From assembly GCA_047971485.1 (NCBI GenBank), contig JBKDZR010000129.1:1-15985 (forward strand): a stretch of 15,985 nt of DNA, in the 5' to 3' direction. Below are positions 8,224 through 14,750 of this stretch, one piece after another. The stretch comes from JBKDZR01 sp047971485 (GTDB taxonomy: Bacteria; Pseudomonadota; Alphaproteobacteria; Rhodobacterales; Rhodobacteraceae). The translations under genes and the position numbers were made by a program. The notes below the pieces were generated by a model, which ran no database searches, was not told where the DNA came from, and saw only the letters and a list, made by a program, of their open reading frames with translations. Position 1 is the first letter of the stretch, and every line of letters begins with the position of its first letter.

Positions 8224-8829
8224 TCATGCGGCTGCTCGTTGGTAGGCGCCGGTTAGCCGACCGTCGAGAACGGCGGCGCGGACAACGGCAACGCGGTGGG
8301 CTCCCTTGGGTGACCATCTCATGCGGCGGCGCTTTCCCATGCGGGCGTTGCCGATGTCGTCTACGCAGCCCTCGGCCCGGGACGAAGAAATCGGAAGACC
8401 GGTGCGGTACCGCCGACCATAGTCGGTCAGGCTGTCCATGTTGTTCGCAAGGTAGGAATACAGGTCCCGACACCGGGCTTGCACGCGTCGGGCTGCTTCA
8501 GCCGCCATGCGATCATCTGTATTCAGCCGCGCACAATCGACGATCAACCATTGCAGACTGGTCGTGGCTGTCATGACTTTTCCATGCCACAGGTACCATC
8601 GCAGCGTTTCGGCCGGACGCTTGAACAGCACTGGAATGCCGGAGAAATCTCGAGTCTGCAACAGACCACGGATGGCGTTCTCGACGTGCTGGATGCGCAT
8701 CGAAATATGCCACCAGTCGAGGATGTGGCGGACCTTTCCACCGACGGCGTCGCGCACAAGGTTCGGAAGGGCGGGTTCCCCATCCGATATCACCGTGACG
8801 GTTTGTCTGTGTGTCCCTGGTAGGCCTCT
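8224..8829 (-). pseudogene. ISKra4-type transposase, C-terminal remnant
   Basis: The open frame covers about the last 200 residues of a transposase. Characteristic stretches are 'VTVISDGEPALPNLV', 'HILDWWHISMRIQHVE', 'SSRAEGCVDDIGNARM', and the C-terminal 'KRRRMRWSPKGAHRVAVVRAAVLDGRL', which I recognise from ISKra4-family transposases. Family members are longer (roughly 400-500 residues). Here the reading frame meets TGA at 8830-8832, and no other minus frame upstream continues the transposase, so the N-terminal half is missing. It marks a past insertion at the boundary between the catabolic run and the defence module. Confidence 0.75.
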
Positions 8830-8933
8830 TCATAGATGGGGTCGTGCATCTTGATTCCGTTTGTCTTCTTCAGCTGCTTGGCAAGGCGTTTCACCCCAAC
8901 AAGGGTGGTAGGTCGTGGACCATCGATCAACAT
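8790..8933 (-). CDS. Possible 47-residue ORF, probably a truncated gene start
   Basis: ATG at 8933 is preceded by GGGAGA with a 5-nt gap, a good ribosome-binding site. The product begins 'MLIDGPRPTTLVGVKRLAK' and ends at a TGA that overlaps (GTGA) the first possible GTG of the transposase remnant. The basic helical 'VKRLAKQLKKTNGIK' stretch is reminiscent of the N-terminus of small plasmid and integrative-element proteins that continue with a helical repeat. That continuation is lacking here, so this may be a 5' gene fragment fused to IS debris. No function can be assigned. Confidence 0.22.
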   Translation of the reverse strand: MLIDGPRPTTLVGVKRLAKQLKKTNGIKMHDPIYEEAYQGHTDKPSR

Positions 8934-9181
8934 AGCTATCTCCCGGCTTGACACCGAACGTCACTCGCCTACCGCCCTACAAGCCAGAGTGTTAGCTGAT
9001 GGGGATCGCTAGAAAGATCTTCGGGCAGTGCTGCCTGCAGCTTCGGAACGGCGAGTGCCATGCTCCTGCCATGAGCAGCTACAAGATAGGACGGATCGTA
9101 CCATCATGCAACTGGCACCTGACCGCGTCGCCGCCTGCGGAAGCACGGTCGGCACAGGGATCACAGTTCGCAGCGACGATA
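8934..9181. other. Intergenic region without a supportable gene
   Basis: I see no convincing coding sequence on either strand. A GTTAGC half-site at 8991-8996 matches the core of the operator boxes found at 9182-9237, which may be chance. Confidence 0.4.
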
Positions 9182-9237
9182 CTAACATCAAACTTGAAAG
9201 CTAACATTATCAATGTTAGCTTCCAAATTCATGTTAG
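9182..9237. promoter_or_regulatory. Four-box symmetric operator over the start of the AbiEi-like gene
   Basis: CTAACAT occurs at 9182-9188 and 9201-9207, and its reverse complement ATGTTAG at 9213-9219 and 9231-9237. The inner pair forms a perfect 9-bp inverted repeat (GCTAACATT / AATGTTAGC) with a 3-nt centre at 9200-9220. The outer pair is centred on nearly the same point (9209.5 against 9210). A TTGAAA at 9194-9199 could be a -35 element with a poor -10 (TAGCTT, 9217-9222), which would place the start of transcription near 9229. Both candidate start codons (9213 and 9231) lie inside ATGTTAG boxes. AbiEi antitoxins are known to repress their own promoter through inverted repeats, so the winged-helix protein is the likely binder. 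Confidence 0.7.
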
Positions 9238-10268
9238 AAGCGGATCAGAAATCCTGCCAGGACCTCATCAAGGATGCGCAGTCTCACCTGCGTACAACGC
9301 TTCATGTGCCAGCCAGCCTGAAGGCCTGGGGGAGCAAGAAAGGGTTGCCGCTCTTTCTTGCCAATGGGTTCGAGTACCGACAAACGGAGCTCTTCGGGCA
9401 TACGATCTTGCTCGTCGTGCCGATGTCAGAGGACGCCAAGAATCCTACAGGCCTTTCCAAAAAGCTTGGAGCTATCCAACGCCACTTTGAGGGAATCCTC
9501 GTATTGGTCTTGGACCACCTATCCGCCTATCAACGCAGCCGACTCATCGAGGAGTCCGCGGCCTTTATTGTCCCGGGCAATCAACTGTTCATCCCGCAGC
9601 TTGCCATGGACCTCCGGGAGCATTTTCGGCGAAGACGCGATTTTGCAGAGGACCAGCTTTCTCCGGCATCGCAGGCACTCTTCTTGCGACACCTGAACCT
9701 CAGGGACGTGGAAGACGCGCGACCGAGCGATCTCGCGGAAATCTTGCGATACTCGGCAATGTCGATCGGCCGCGCCTTCGAAGAGCTGGAAGCCAGCGAG
9801 CTTGCGCATGTGGAAACGCGAGGGCGCAGCAAGCATATCCAGTTCTCCGAAGCTCCTCGAGAATTGTTCGAAGCCGCAGCTTCAAGACTGCGCTCACCGG
9901 TCAAAGCCGAACATTGGTTTCGGGCACCCTCCCTGCCGAAGGGCTTCTACGGCAGCCCATTGCCTGAGTATCTGCCAACCGGTGGCGAAAGTGCACTCTC
10001 GGAGCGATCGACAATGTCCAGGCCCCGCATCATGCGTTTTGCTGCCGGGCCAAAGGACTGGAAGCGGATTCAAAGTGGCGAGTTTGGGAAAGAGGTCGAA
10101 CAGGACGAGGAGCCGAACTTCGCGATCGACGTTTGGTGGTACGACCCCGATATCGTGTCGGGTGCGCGTGAGGTCGATGTGCTGTCGCTCTACCTGCAGT
10201 TCCGCGATAGCCCAGACGAGCGGCTGGAAGCCGCTGCGGAGCAATTGTTGGAGGAGTTCGCGTGGTAG
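9213..10268 (+). CDS. AbiEi-like winged-helix protein, putative antitoxin and autorepressor
   Basis: A 351-residue protein (345 if it starts at ATG 9231). Residues about 20-145 form an alpha/beta domain with 'KGLPLFLANGFEYRQTELFGH' and 'VLVLDHLSAYQRSRLIEESAAFIVPGNQLFIP'. Residues about 150-228 look like a MarR-type winged helix ('SPASQALFLRHL', 'LAEILRYSAMSIGRAFEELEASELAHVE', then a basic 'TRGRSKHIQF' wing). The C-terminal third, with 'DVWWYDPDIVSGAREVDVLSLYLQF', is not recognised. I recall the same domain pair beside AbiEii-like nucleotidyltransferases in Bacteroidetes, where it is usually annotated only as a MarR-like regulator. The gene overlaps the nucleotidyltransferase by 7 nt, the standard antitoxin-first order. 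No clear Shine-Dalgarno site precedes either ATG, so leaderless or weak initiation is possible. The antitoxin role is inferred from context. Confidence 0.75.
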   Translation: MLASKFMLEADQKSCQDLIKDAQSHLRTTLHVPASLKAWGSKKGLPLFLANGFEYRQTELFGHTILLVVPMSEDAKNPTGLSKKLGAIQRHFEGILVLVLDHLSAYQRSRLIEESAAFIVPGNQLFIPQLAMDLREHFRRRRDFAEDQLSPASQALFLRHLNLRDVEDARPSDLAEILRYSAMSIGRAFEELEASELAHVETRGRSKHIQFSEAPRELFEAAASRLRSPVKAEHWFRAPSLPKGFYGSPLPEYLPTGGESALSERSTMSRPRIMRFAAGPKDWKRIQSGEFGKEVEQDEEPNFAIDVWWYDPDIVSGAREVDVLSLYLQFRDSPDERLEAAAEQLLEEFAW

Positions 10269-11020
10269 TCGGTCTGGACAAGTTTCGAGAGCATTTCGCG
10301 GACCATGCCGACCACTATGCGGTTATCGGCGGCACCGCATGTTCGATGATTTTCGAGGAGGTCGGCATCGATTTCCGCCAGACCAACGACATCGACATGG
10401 TTCTCTGCGTAGAGGTGGTGGATCCGTCCTTCGCACAGTCCCTGAAGGCCTTTCTGGATAGCGGAGGTTACCAAGCACGCGAACGCAGCAATGGTCGCCG
10501 GGAGTTCTACAGGTTCCACAAACCGACCGACCCATCGTATCCGGCAATGCTCGAGCTCTTTGCGCGAAAGCCCGAAGCGCTGGAAATCCCTGAGGATGCG
10601 GGGCTGACGGTGGTGGAGGTTTCGGACGAAACCCTGAGCCTTTCCGCGATCCTGCTGGACACGGACTACTACGAGGCACTCCTTGAGAGCCGTCGCGCCA
10701 TTGACGATATTCTTGTTCTCGATGAGCGCCTGCTCATCCCGTTCAAGGCCAGAGCATTCGTCGACCTGTCTCAGCGAAAGGATGATGGAGACGCGAATGC
10801 GAAGGGCAGCGATATCAGGAAGCACCGCAACGATGTGTTCCGGTTGCTTCAGCTTCTCCCTACCGATCAGCCCATCGAGGTTACCGAGCCACTGAAAGCT
10901 GACCTCAGGGCCTATGTTGATAGAGTGAAAGGGCTGGCAGACTTCGACCCGAATGCCTTCGGTGTCCCCATCGATCGAGAAACTGGCCTCGGCCTGATCT
11001 CCAGCCTCTACCAGCTCTGA
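10262..11020 (+). CDS. AbiEii/AbiGii-like nucleotidyltransferase, putative toxin
   Basis: A 252-residue DNA polymerase beta-like nucleotidyltransferase, starting at GTG 10262 inside the end of the upstream gene. The N-terminal motif 'YAVIGGTACSMIF' (Gly23-Gly24) is followed by 'RQTNDIDMVL' with Asp43 and Asp45, the metal-binding pair. 'MLELFARKP' offers the third acidic residue (Glu98). Later 'PFKARAFVDL' (Lys162) and 'RKHRNDVFRL' (Lys187, Asp191) match the basic and acidic motifs of AbiEii-type toxins. AbiEii is a nucleotide-binding toxin of type IV toxin-antitoxin and abortive-infection modules, and the related mycobacterial MenT toxins add nucleotides to tRNA acceptor ends. The pairing here with an overlapping winged-helix gene fits such a system. 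Activity and target are inference. All expected catalytic residues are present, so the gene looks intact. Confidence 0.82.
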   Translation: MVVGLDKFREHFADHADHYAVIGGTACSMIFEEVGIDFRQTNDIDMVLCVEVVDPSFAQSLKAFLDSGGYQARERSNGRREFYRFHKPTDPSYPAMLELFARKPEALEIPEDAGLTVVEVSDETLSLSAILLDTDYYEALLESRRAIDDILVLDERLLIPFKARAFVDLSQRKDDGDANAKGSDIRKHRNDVFRLLQLLPTDQPIEVTEPLKADLRAYVDRVKGLADFDPNAFGVPIDRETGLGLISSLYQL

Positions 11021-11167
11021 CGACCGCATCGACCGCCCCGCTGCGCAAGATGATAGCTCCGCGCGTCCGGCGATTGCTCAACCTGCGCCAATCGGCGTAA
11101 ACACCAACCGGGCTCCGGTCGCGGCTGGATGAAAGACCCGTGGCAGGTCAGGTGCGGTAGTCGAGCA
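11021..11167. other. Intergenic region after the nucleotidyltransferase
   Basis: Nothing recognised. The plus frame after the stop stays open for about 36 codons ('IAQPAPIGVNTNRAPVAAG' then TGA), without a start, and might be a gene scrap. No strong terminator hairpin is visible. Confidence 0.3.
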
Positions 11168-11398
11168 TCAGACACCTATTTCTTCCACCTCTCGAGCGCG
11201 CAGATACTCTTGGCGATCCTCCTCATTTGTTTGCCTCAAAGTTCGCTGGCTCACCGCGAGATACAGATCGATCATTTGCCGATGAGCCCTATCGGTATAG
11301 GCTTGCGGATTGTTTCTGAGGCCAGCCATGTACCCCGTCAGTCGTCGGAAGAAGATCAGAGGATTGCAATAATCTTGGATATCATCCCAGCAGTCCAT
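11168..11398 (-). CDS. Small hypothetical protein
   Basis: I start at ATG 11398, which has AAGG 5 nt upstream, giving 76 residues ('MDCWDDIQDYCNPLIFFRRL' onward, ending 'LRAREVEEIGV'). A TTG at 11428 would add 10 residues without a ribosome-binding site. The protein is helical and charged, with no signal peptide or membrane segment, and I do not recognise it. Codon use looks natural for this organism. The frame is also the one that continues, after a stop, from the broken restriction gene at 11483-11581, so it could be a 3' fragment of a disrupted gene, although I see no restriction-enzyme motif in it. Confidence 0.42.
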   Translation of the reverse strand: MDCWDDIQDYCNPLIFFRRLTGYMAGLRNNPQAYTDRAHRQMIDLYLAVSQRTLRQTNEEDRQEYLRAREVEEIGV

Positions 11399-11454
11399 AA
11401 AGCCTTGGTTATTCAGGCGTGACGTCAACCTGCGGTCGCACTCGCCCTTACATA

Positions 11455-11488
11455 CGGTAATCCCCCCGGAAAGTAGGGGGGATTACCG
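11455..11488. repeat. 34-bp perfect palindrome with 13-bp arms
   Basis: CGGTAATCCCCCC (11455-11467) and its exact reverse complement (11476-11488) flank an 8-nt spacer, GGAAAGTA. The six-C/six-G inner stem is very stable, but there is no T-tract on either side for an intrinsic terminator. It contains the stop codon that cuts off the Mrr-like fragment. It may be a mobile-element end pair, a scar, or a strong hairpin. Confidence 0.8.
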
Positions 11489-11581
11489 CGGCACCTCGAC
11501 TACCAGGCCTTGCGCCACAAGATAGTCCCGGCAGAAGAGCTCCCAATCGTCACCATTTCTAATTTCCGTATAGTCAATCAT
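11483..11581 (-). pseudogene. N-terminal fragment of a Mrr-like restriction endonuclease
   Basis: ATG 11581 has AGAGG 6 nt upstream, and the frame reads 'MIDYTEIRNGDDWELF' then 'CRDYLVAQGLVVEVPR' and stops after 32 residues. This resembles the N-terminus of Mrr/endonuclease-fold DNA nucleases, which continue after 'EVP' with a 'GRGPDGGRDLIV'-like catalytic stretch. That continuation is absent; the frame runs straight into the palindrome at 11455-11488. I read it as the 5' end of a gene cut by insertion or deletion. The assignment rests on about 30 residues and is from memory of the family. Confidence 0.5.
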
Positions 11582-11682
11582 CGGAAGCCTCTTGCTTTGG
11601 TTGGTCTCACGCAGTCATCTGCGCCTGCCGATAACTCCTTGTCAGATCATTTGACAAGCCGATCAACCGGATACGGGATTCA
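11582..11682. other. Intergenic region between scpB-like gene and restriction-gene fragment
   Basis: A 101-nt spacer containing the ribosome-binding site for the fragment at 11483-11581. A short inverted repeat, TTGTCA-gatcat-TTGACAA (about 11639-11657), could be a hairpin after scpB. No gene seen. Confidence 0.3.
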
Positions 11683-12279
11683 CTACGTCGCTAATTCCAG
11701 ATCCGGCAGGTCCCGCAGGCTCTGTAGATCGAAGGTCACCAGAAACGTCTCGGTCGTCACGAAGGTGTGCGGCGCCCCGGGTCGCGGCGACCGTGGCCCA
11801 GAGGCGATCAGATCCTTGTAGCGAAGCCGGGCCAAAAGATCGCGGCTGACCTCCTTGCCGAAGATGTCGGCCAGCCCCGCCCGGTCGATCGGCTGATGAT
11901 AGGCGATGGCGCAGAGCACGCCCATCTCCATCTCGGTAAAAGCCAGGGACTGCTCGCCGAGATTGGCTGCCGTCTTGATCGCCTCGGCGAACTGGGTCCT
12001 GGTCCGGAACATCCACCCGCCGGCGACCTGCGCCAGCTCATAGGGGCGACCGGTCAACTCGGCCTGGATGTCGTCGATCAGCATCTCGACCGAGGCGCCC
12101 CGCCCTACCACGCCCGCGAGGTCCTCACGGCTGACTGGCGAGGCACTGGCGAAGAGCACCGCCTCGATCCGGCCCATCCATTCGCGCCAGCGCAGTTCCT
12201 GTGGCAGATCGGCAAGCTCCCGGTCGAAGACGGCGTCGCCCTCCTTCGCAGGTTTCGGCTTCCTGGTCGTGGTCGTCAT
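11683..12279 (-). CDS. scpB: ScpB-like segregation and condensation protein
   Basis: A 198-residue protein starting at ATG 12279, with AAAGGT 7 nt upstream. It has the two winged-helix layout of ScpB: first domain about 36-95 ('MGRIEAVLFASASPVSRE', 'AGGWMFRTR'), second about 113-190 ('FTEMEMGVLCAIAYHQPIDR', 'PGAPHTFVTTETFL', 'LQSLRDLP'). ScpB dimers bind ScpA, the kleisin of SMC, in chromosome segregation. No scpA or smc gene is in the window, so this is a plasmid-borne or orphan paralogue whose partner is unknown. The long N-terminal extension (about 35 residues, basic) is less typical. It is 64 nt downstream of the DUF1403 gene on the same strand, likely one operon. Confidence 0.84.
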   Translation of the reverse strand: MTTTTRKPKPAKEGDAVFDRELADLPQELRWREWMGRIEAVLFASASPVSREDLAGVVGRGASVEMLIDDIQAELTGRPYELAQVAGGWMFRTRTQFAEAIKTAANLGEQSLAFTEMEMGVLCAIAYHQPIDRAGLADIFGKEVSRDLLARLRYKDLIASGPRSPRPGAPHTFVTTETFLVTFDLQSLRDLPDLELAT

Positions 12280-12343
12280 GGCGAGACCTTTTGTTGTCGC
12301 ATGGCCGAACCGCAAAACCGATTCCCACTTTCTCTGGCCATGC

Positions 12344-13291
12344 TCATAGCCCGTAGAGCCGGAAGGTCGGCCGCCCGGTCAGTTCTCGCGCCACGCCCAG
12401 CTCGACCAGCCGGTCGCAGAATCGCCGCGCGGCGCGGTCGGTCATCAGGATCGAGGTCCCGCGAATTCTTGGAGACAGCATTGACGCCGGGGCTACGGCA
12501 TCCTCGGTCAGGAACAGATCGACCGCCGCGTCCGAGCCTTTGGCCCGCAGCTTCGATGCGATGGCGCGAAGCGCTGCCGCCCGACGGGCCAGATCCCGCG
12601 CCAGTCGAACAGTCTCTTCGATGGCCTCGAGGATCTGCACCTCGATTGCCAGCTCTGCCCCCTGACCTTCTGCTGTCAGATCGCGCAGCGCGGTCTTGGT
12701 CAACCGCTGCGCAGTCACGGGCAGCACCTGTTTCCAGTTCTGCGCCCGCGCAAGGACGACGTCCGAGAGCAAGCAGGCGACCCGCTCTGCCCGGTCGTCG
12801 GCCTCGAGCACGGCGCGCAGGGAGGCGACGCAACCCGACAACGGACCATGGGTCCGTGCGCGTTCCAATCCCAGGTCGAGCCAGGTGCCCACCTCGCCCG
12901 CGAAGTCCGCACCAACGAAGTCAGCGATCTCACCGATCTGGCCCGCCCGCGAACGGACGCCTTCGCGCCAGAACGCCAACAAATCGCCATCCGGGCCCCG
13001 CGCTTCGCCCGGCGGCGACAGGTGATAGGCATCACGGATATCCGCCTCGCGCGCCAGCCGACCTTCCAGTTTGGACGTCGTCACTGCGGCACTCAGCGCC
13101 AACCGGTTCGCAAGCAGCTTTGCCGGCACACCATGCCGCGGATCGGAGACCAGCTGATCGAGCACCGTCAGCGCAGCCCCCGACCGAAAGGCCACAGTTT
13201 CAAGGGTTTCCGCTCCCCCGGAGGTGACCCAACCCGGCAGCTGCGGTAGGGTGTTCAGGTCGTCGGAGATCGTGGCGGGCTGGTATGTCAT
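12344..13291 (-). CDS. DUF1403 family protein
   Basis: A 315-residue protein of unknown function that I recognise as DUF1403 by its opening 'LPQLPGWVTSGGAETLETVAF' region, followed by 'SGAALTVLDQLV', 'LLANRLALSAAVTTSKLEGR' and 'EADIRDAYHL'. The family is common on alphaproteobacterial plasmids. It is rich in Ala, Arg and Leu and predicted mostly helical, with no membrane segment. The last 45 residues ('MTDRAARRFCDRLVELGVAREL') look like a recognition-helix and wing arrangement, so DNA or protein binding is possible but inferred. ATG 13291 lacks a clear Shine-Dalgarno site. It heads a two-gene unit with scpB and is divergent from the recombinase. Confidence 0.78.
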   Translation of the reverse strand: MTYQPATISDDLNTLPQLPGWVTSGGAETLETVAFRSGAALTVLDQLVSDPRHGVPAKLLANRLALSAAVTTSKLEGRLAREADIRDAYHLSPPGEARGPDGDLLAFWREGVRSRAGQIGEIADFVGADFAGEVGTWLDLGLERARTHGPLSGCVASLRAVLEADDRAERVACLLSDVVLARAQNWKQVLPVTAQRLTKTALRDLTAEGQGAELAIEVQILEAIEETVRLARDLARRAAALRAIASKLRAKGSDAAVDLFLTEDAVAPASMLSPRIRGTSILMTDRAARRFCDRLVELGVARELTGRPTFRLYGL

Positions 13292-13368
13292 GCCACAACA
13301 CTAATCTCTCGCGGCGCTTTCGTCCACAATATGATGCCCAAACCGCCCCATCTTGCTGATCTCCTTCA

Positions 13369-13395
13369 TGTCCAATAAGTTTGCCTTATCGGACA
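13369..13395. repeat. Interrupted palindrome, possible recombinase core site
   Basis: TGTCCAATAAG and CTTATCGGACA are inverted 11-mers matching at 10 of 11 positions, separated by 5 nt (or perfect-edge 10-mers around a 7-nt centre). Tyrosine recombinase core sites have this kind of layout, about 9-13-bp arms with a 6-8-bp spacer. It is about 320 nt upstream of the tyrosine recombinase gene. An operator for DUF1403 is the main alternative. Confidence 0.5.
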
Positions 13396-13573
13396 CAAAA
13401 ATGATATGCGTGGAAACATGGTCTCCAGCTCATGTTTCATCACTGGACTCGCCCGAAATCGGCCTTCTCGTCGAGCTCGTTCGTATTTCATTGGTGGACA
13501 AGGCTTTAGCTCAAACACTGGACTCCTGACGAAATGCCAAACCAGGTTGAAGCGGACCAAATTCGAGTCGGGG

Positions 13574-13610
13574 TTCGTGAGACTGGGTGGAGCAGTATTC
13601 GTGAGACTGG
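13574..13610. repeat. Tandem 13-bp direct repeat, 24-nt period
   Basis: TTCGTGAGACTGG occurs at 13574-13586 and again at 13598-13610. The start-to-start distance of 24 nt is close to two helical turns and a bit, so two protein molecules could bind side by side. It lies about 100 nt upstream of the recombinase start and could be an accessory site or iteron-like element. Confidence 0.6.
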
Positions 13611-13712
13611 CGTTGGTTCGGACGTTTCCTGGCATTTTGGCAAGCTCTCTCATCGACCTGTGCGAACCCATGTCCGGCCGAAGGCCTTCAGCTCAACGAG
13701 AGAGGTTCTACT

Positions 13713-14738
13713 ATGAGGGAGGATGACGATCGGATTACCCTGCCCGTGCATGTCGCCGGTTCCGGCACACTCGACCGCCTGGTCGACACCGCTCGGGACT
13801 ACGCCAAAGCCTCGACGGCCGAGAACACGAACAAGGCCTATGCCGCCGACTGGAAGCACTTCGCGCGTTGGTGCAGGCTGAAGGGTGCGGAGCCCTTACC
13901 TCCGTCTTCAGAGATGATCGGCTTGTATCTGGCCGACCTGGCCGCGCCGACCAACGGGTCCCCTACCCTCTCGGTCAGCACCATCGAGCGCCGCCTCTCA
14001 GGTCTGGCATGGAACTATGCGCAACGGGGGTTCACTCTCGATCGCAAGAACCGCCACATTGCTTCGATCCTGGCGGGGATCAAGCGCAAGCACGCGCGCC
14101 CGCCGGTGCAGAAGGAAGCGATCCAGGCCGAGGACATCCTCGCGATGGTCGCCACCCTGCCCTACGACCTGCGCGGGCTACGGGATCGTGCGATTCTGCT
14201 CATTGGCTATGCCGGGGGTCTGCGCCGCTCGGAAATCGTCAGTCTCGACATGCACAAAGACGACACACCGGATTCCGGCGGATGGATCGAGATCATGGAG
14301 AAAGGTGCCCTCCTGACCCTCAACGCCAAGACCGGTTGGCGTGAAGTCGAGATCGGCCGCGGCTCGAAGGATCAGACCTGCCCCGTGCACTCGCTCCAGC
14401 AATGGCTGCACTTTGCCAAGATCGATTTCGGTCCGGTCTTCGTTGGCACCTCGCGCGACGGCAAAAGAGCATCCGAAACCAGACTGAACGACAAGCATGT
14501 CGCACGCCTGATCAAGCGCACGGTTCTGGACGCCGGCATCCGATCCGAGCTGACCGAAAAAGAGCGCCTGGCGCTGTTCTCAGGTCACTCACTGCGCGCC
14601 GGTCTCGCCAGTTCAGCGGAAGTCGACGAACGCTACGTGCAAAAGCAGCTCGGGCACGCCTCGGCCGAGATGACCCGCCGCTACCAGCGCCGGCGCGACC
14701 GGTTCCGCGTGAACCTGACCAAGGCCGCCGGACTCTGA
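13713..14738 (+). CDS. Tyrosine recombinase/integrase
   Basis: A 341-residue site-specific recombinase. The N-terminal SAM-like core-binding domain spans about 20-125 ('AENTNKAYAADWKHFARWCRLKG'), the catalytic domain about 135-335. All catalytic residues are present: Arg171 in 'GGLRRSE', Lys206 in 'NAKTGW', His292 and Arg295 in 'HSLRAG', His315 in 'QLGHAS' and the nucleophile Tyr324 in 'RRYQRR'. GAGAGG lies 7 nt before the ATG. The gene is convergent with repC, 12 nt apart at the stops, with candidate target repeats upstream. Plasmid multimer resolution or integrase function are both possible; proximity to the replication region favours resolution (inference). Confidence 0.94.
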   Translation: MREDDDRITLPVHVAGSGTLDRLVDTARDYAKASTAENTNKAYAADWKHFARWCRLKGAEPLPPSSEMIGLYLADLAAPTNGSPTLSVSTIERRLSGLAWNYAQRGFTLDRKNRHIASILAGIKRKHARPPVQKEAIQAEDILAMVATLPYDLRGLRDRAILLIGYAGGLRRSEIVSLDMHKDDTPDSGGWIEIMEKGALLTLNAKTGWREVEIGRGSKDQTCPVHSLQQWLHFAKIDFGPVFVGTSRDGKRASETRLNDKHVARLIKRTVLDAGIRSELTEKERLALFSGHSLRAGLASSAEVDERYVQKQLGHASAEMTRRYQRRRDRFRVNLTKAAGL

Positions 14739-14750
14739 TTTTCTGCCCCA

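Larger units (their letters stand above)
13292..13712. other. 420-nt intergenic region with candidate recombination-site architecture
   Basis: No convincing gene. It lies between the divergent DUF1403 and recombinase genes and must hold their promoters. It carries the palindrome at 13369-13395, CACTGGACTC twice (13441-13450, 13516-13525), and a 13-bp direct repeat (13574-13586, 13598-13610). Confidence 0.6.

Noticed and set aside
8999..9490. 163-codon plus-strand frame overlapping the AbiEi-like gene
   Set aside because: The overlapped gene has a recognised winged-helix protein and downstream coupling; the alternative frame has irregular composition and no family features.
11129..11422. 97-codon plus-strand frame
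   Set aside because: It is opposite the small minus-strand gene, which has a better start site and more protein-like composition.
11455..11488. Intrinsic terminator
   Set aside because: The stem is strong, but neither side has a run of T residues, and it lies within a truncated gene, so a mobile-element or scar explanation fits better.
12276..13227. Long open frames opposite DUF1403 and scpB, including a 486-codon plus-strand frame from 11767 to 13227
   Set aside because: They are antisense to two recognised genes in high-G+C DNA. The translations are Arg/Pro/Ala-rich with no family features, typical of shadow frames.
13441..13610. Possible CRISPR array or iteron set
   Set aside because: Only two copies of each short repeat are present and spacing is not regular; this does not reach the standard for an array.
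13366..13726. About 100-codon frames on both strands in the region upstream of the recombinase
   Set aside because: They contain the direct repeats and palindrome, have no good ribosome-binding site and show no recognisable protein features. Treated as a regulatory or recombination-site region.
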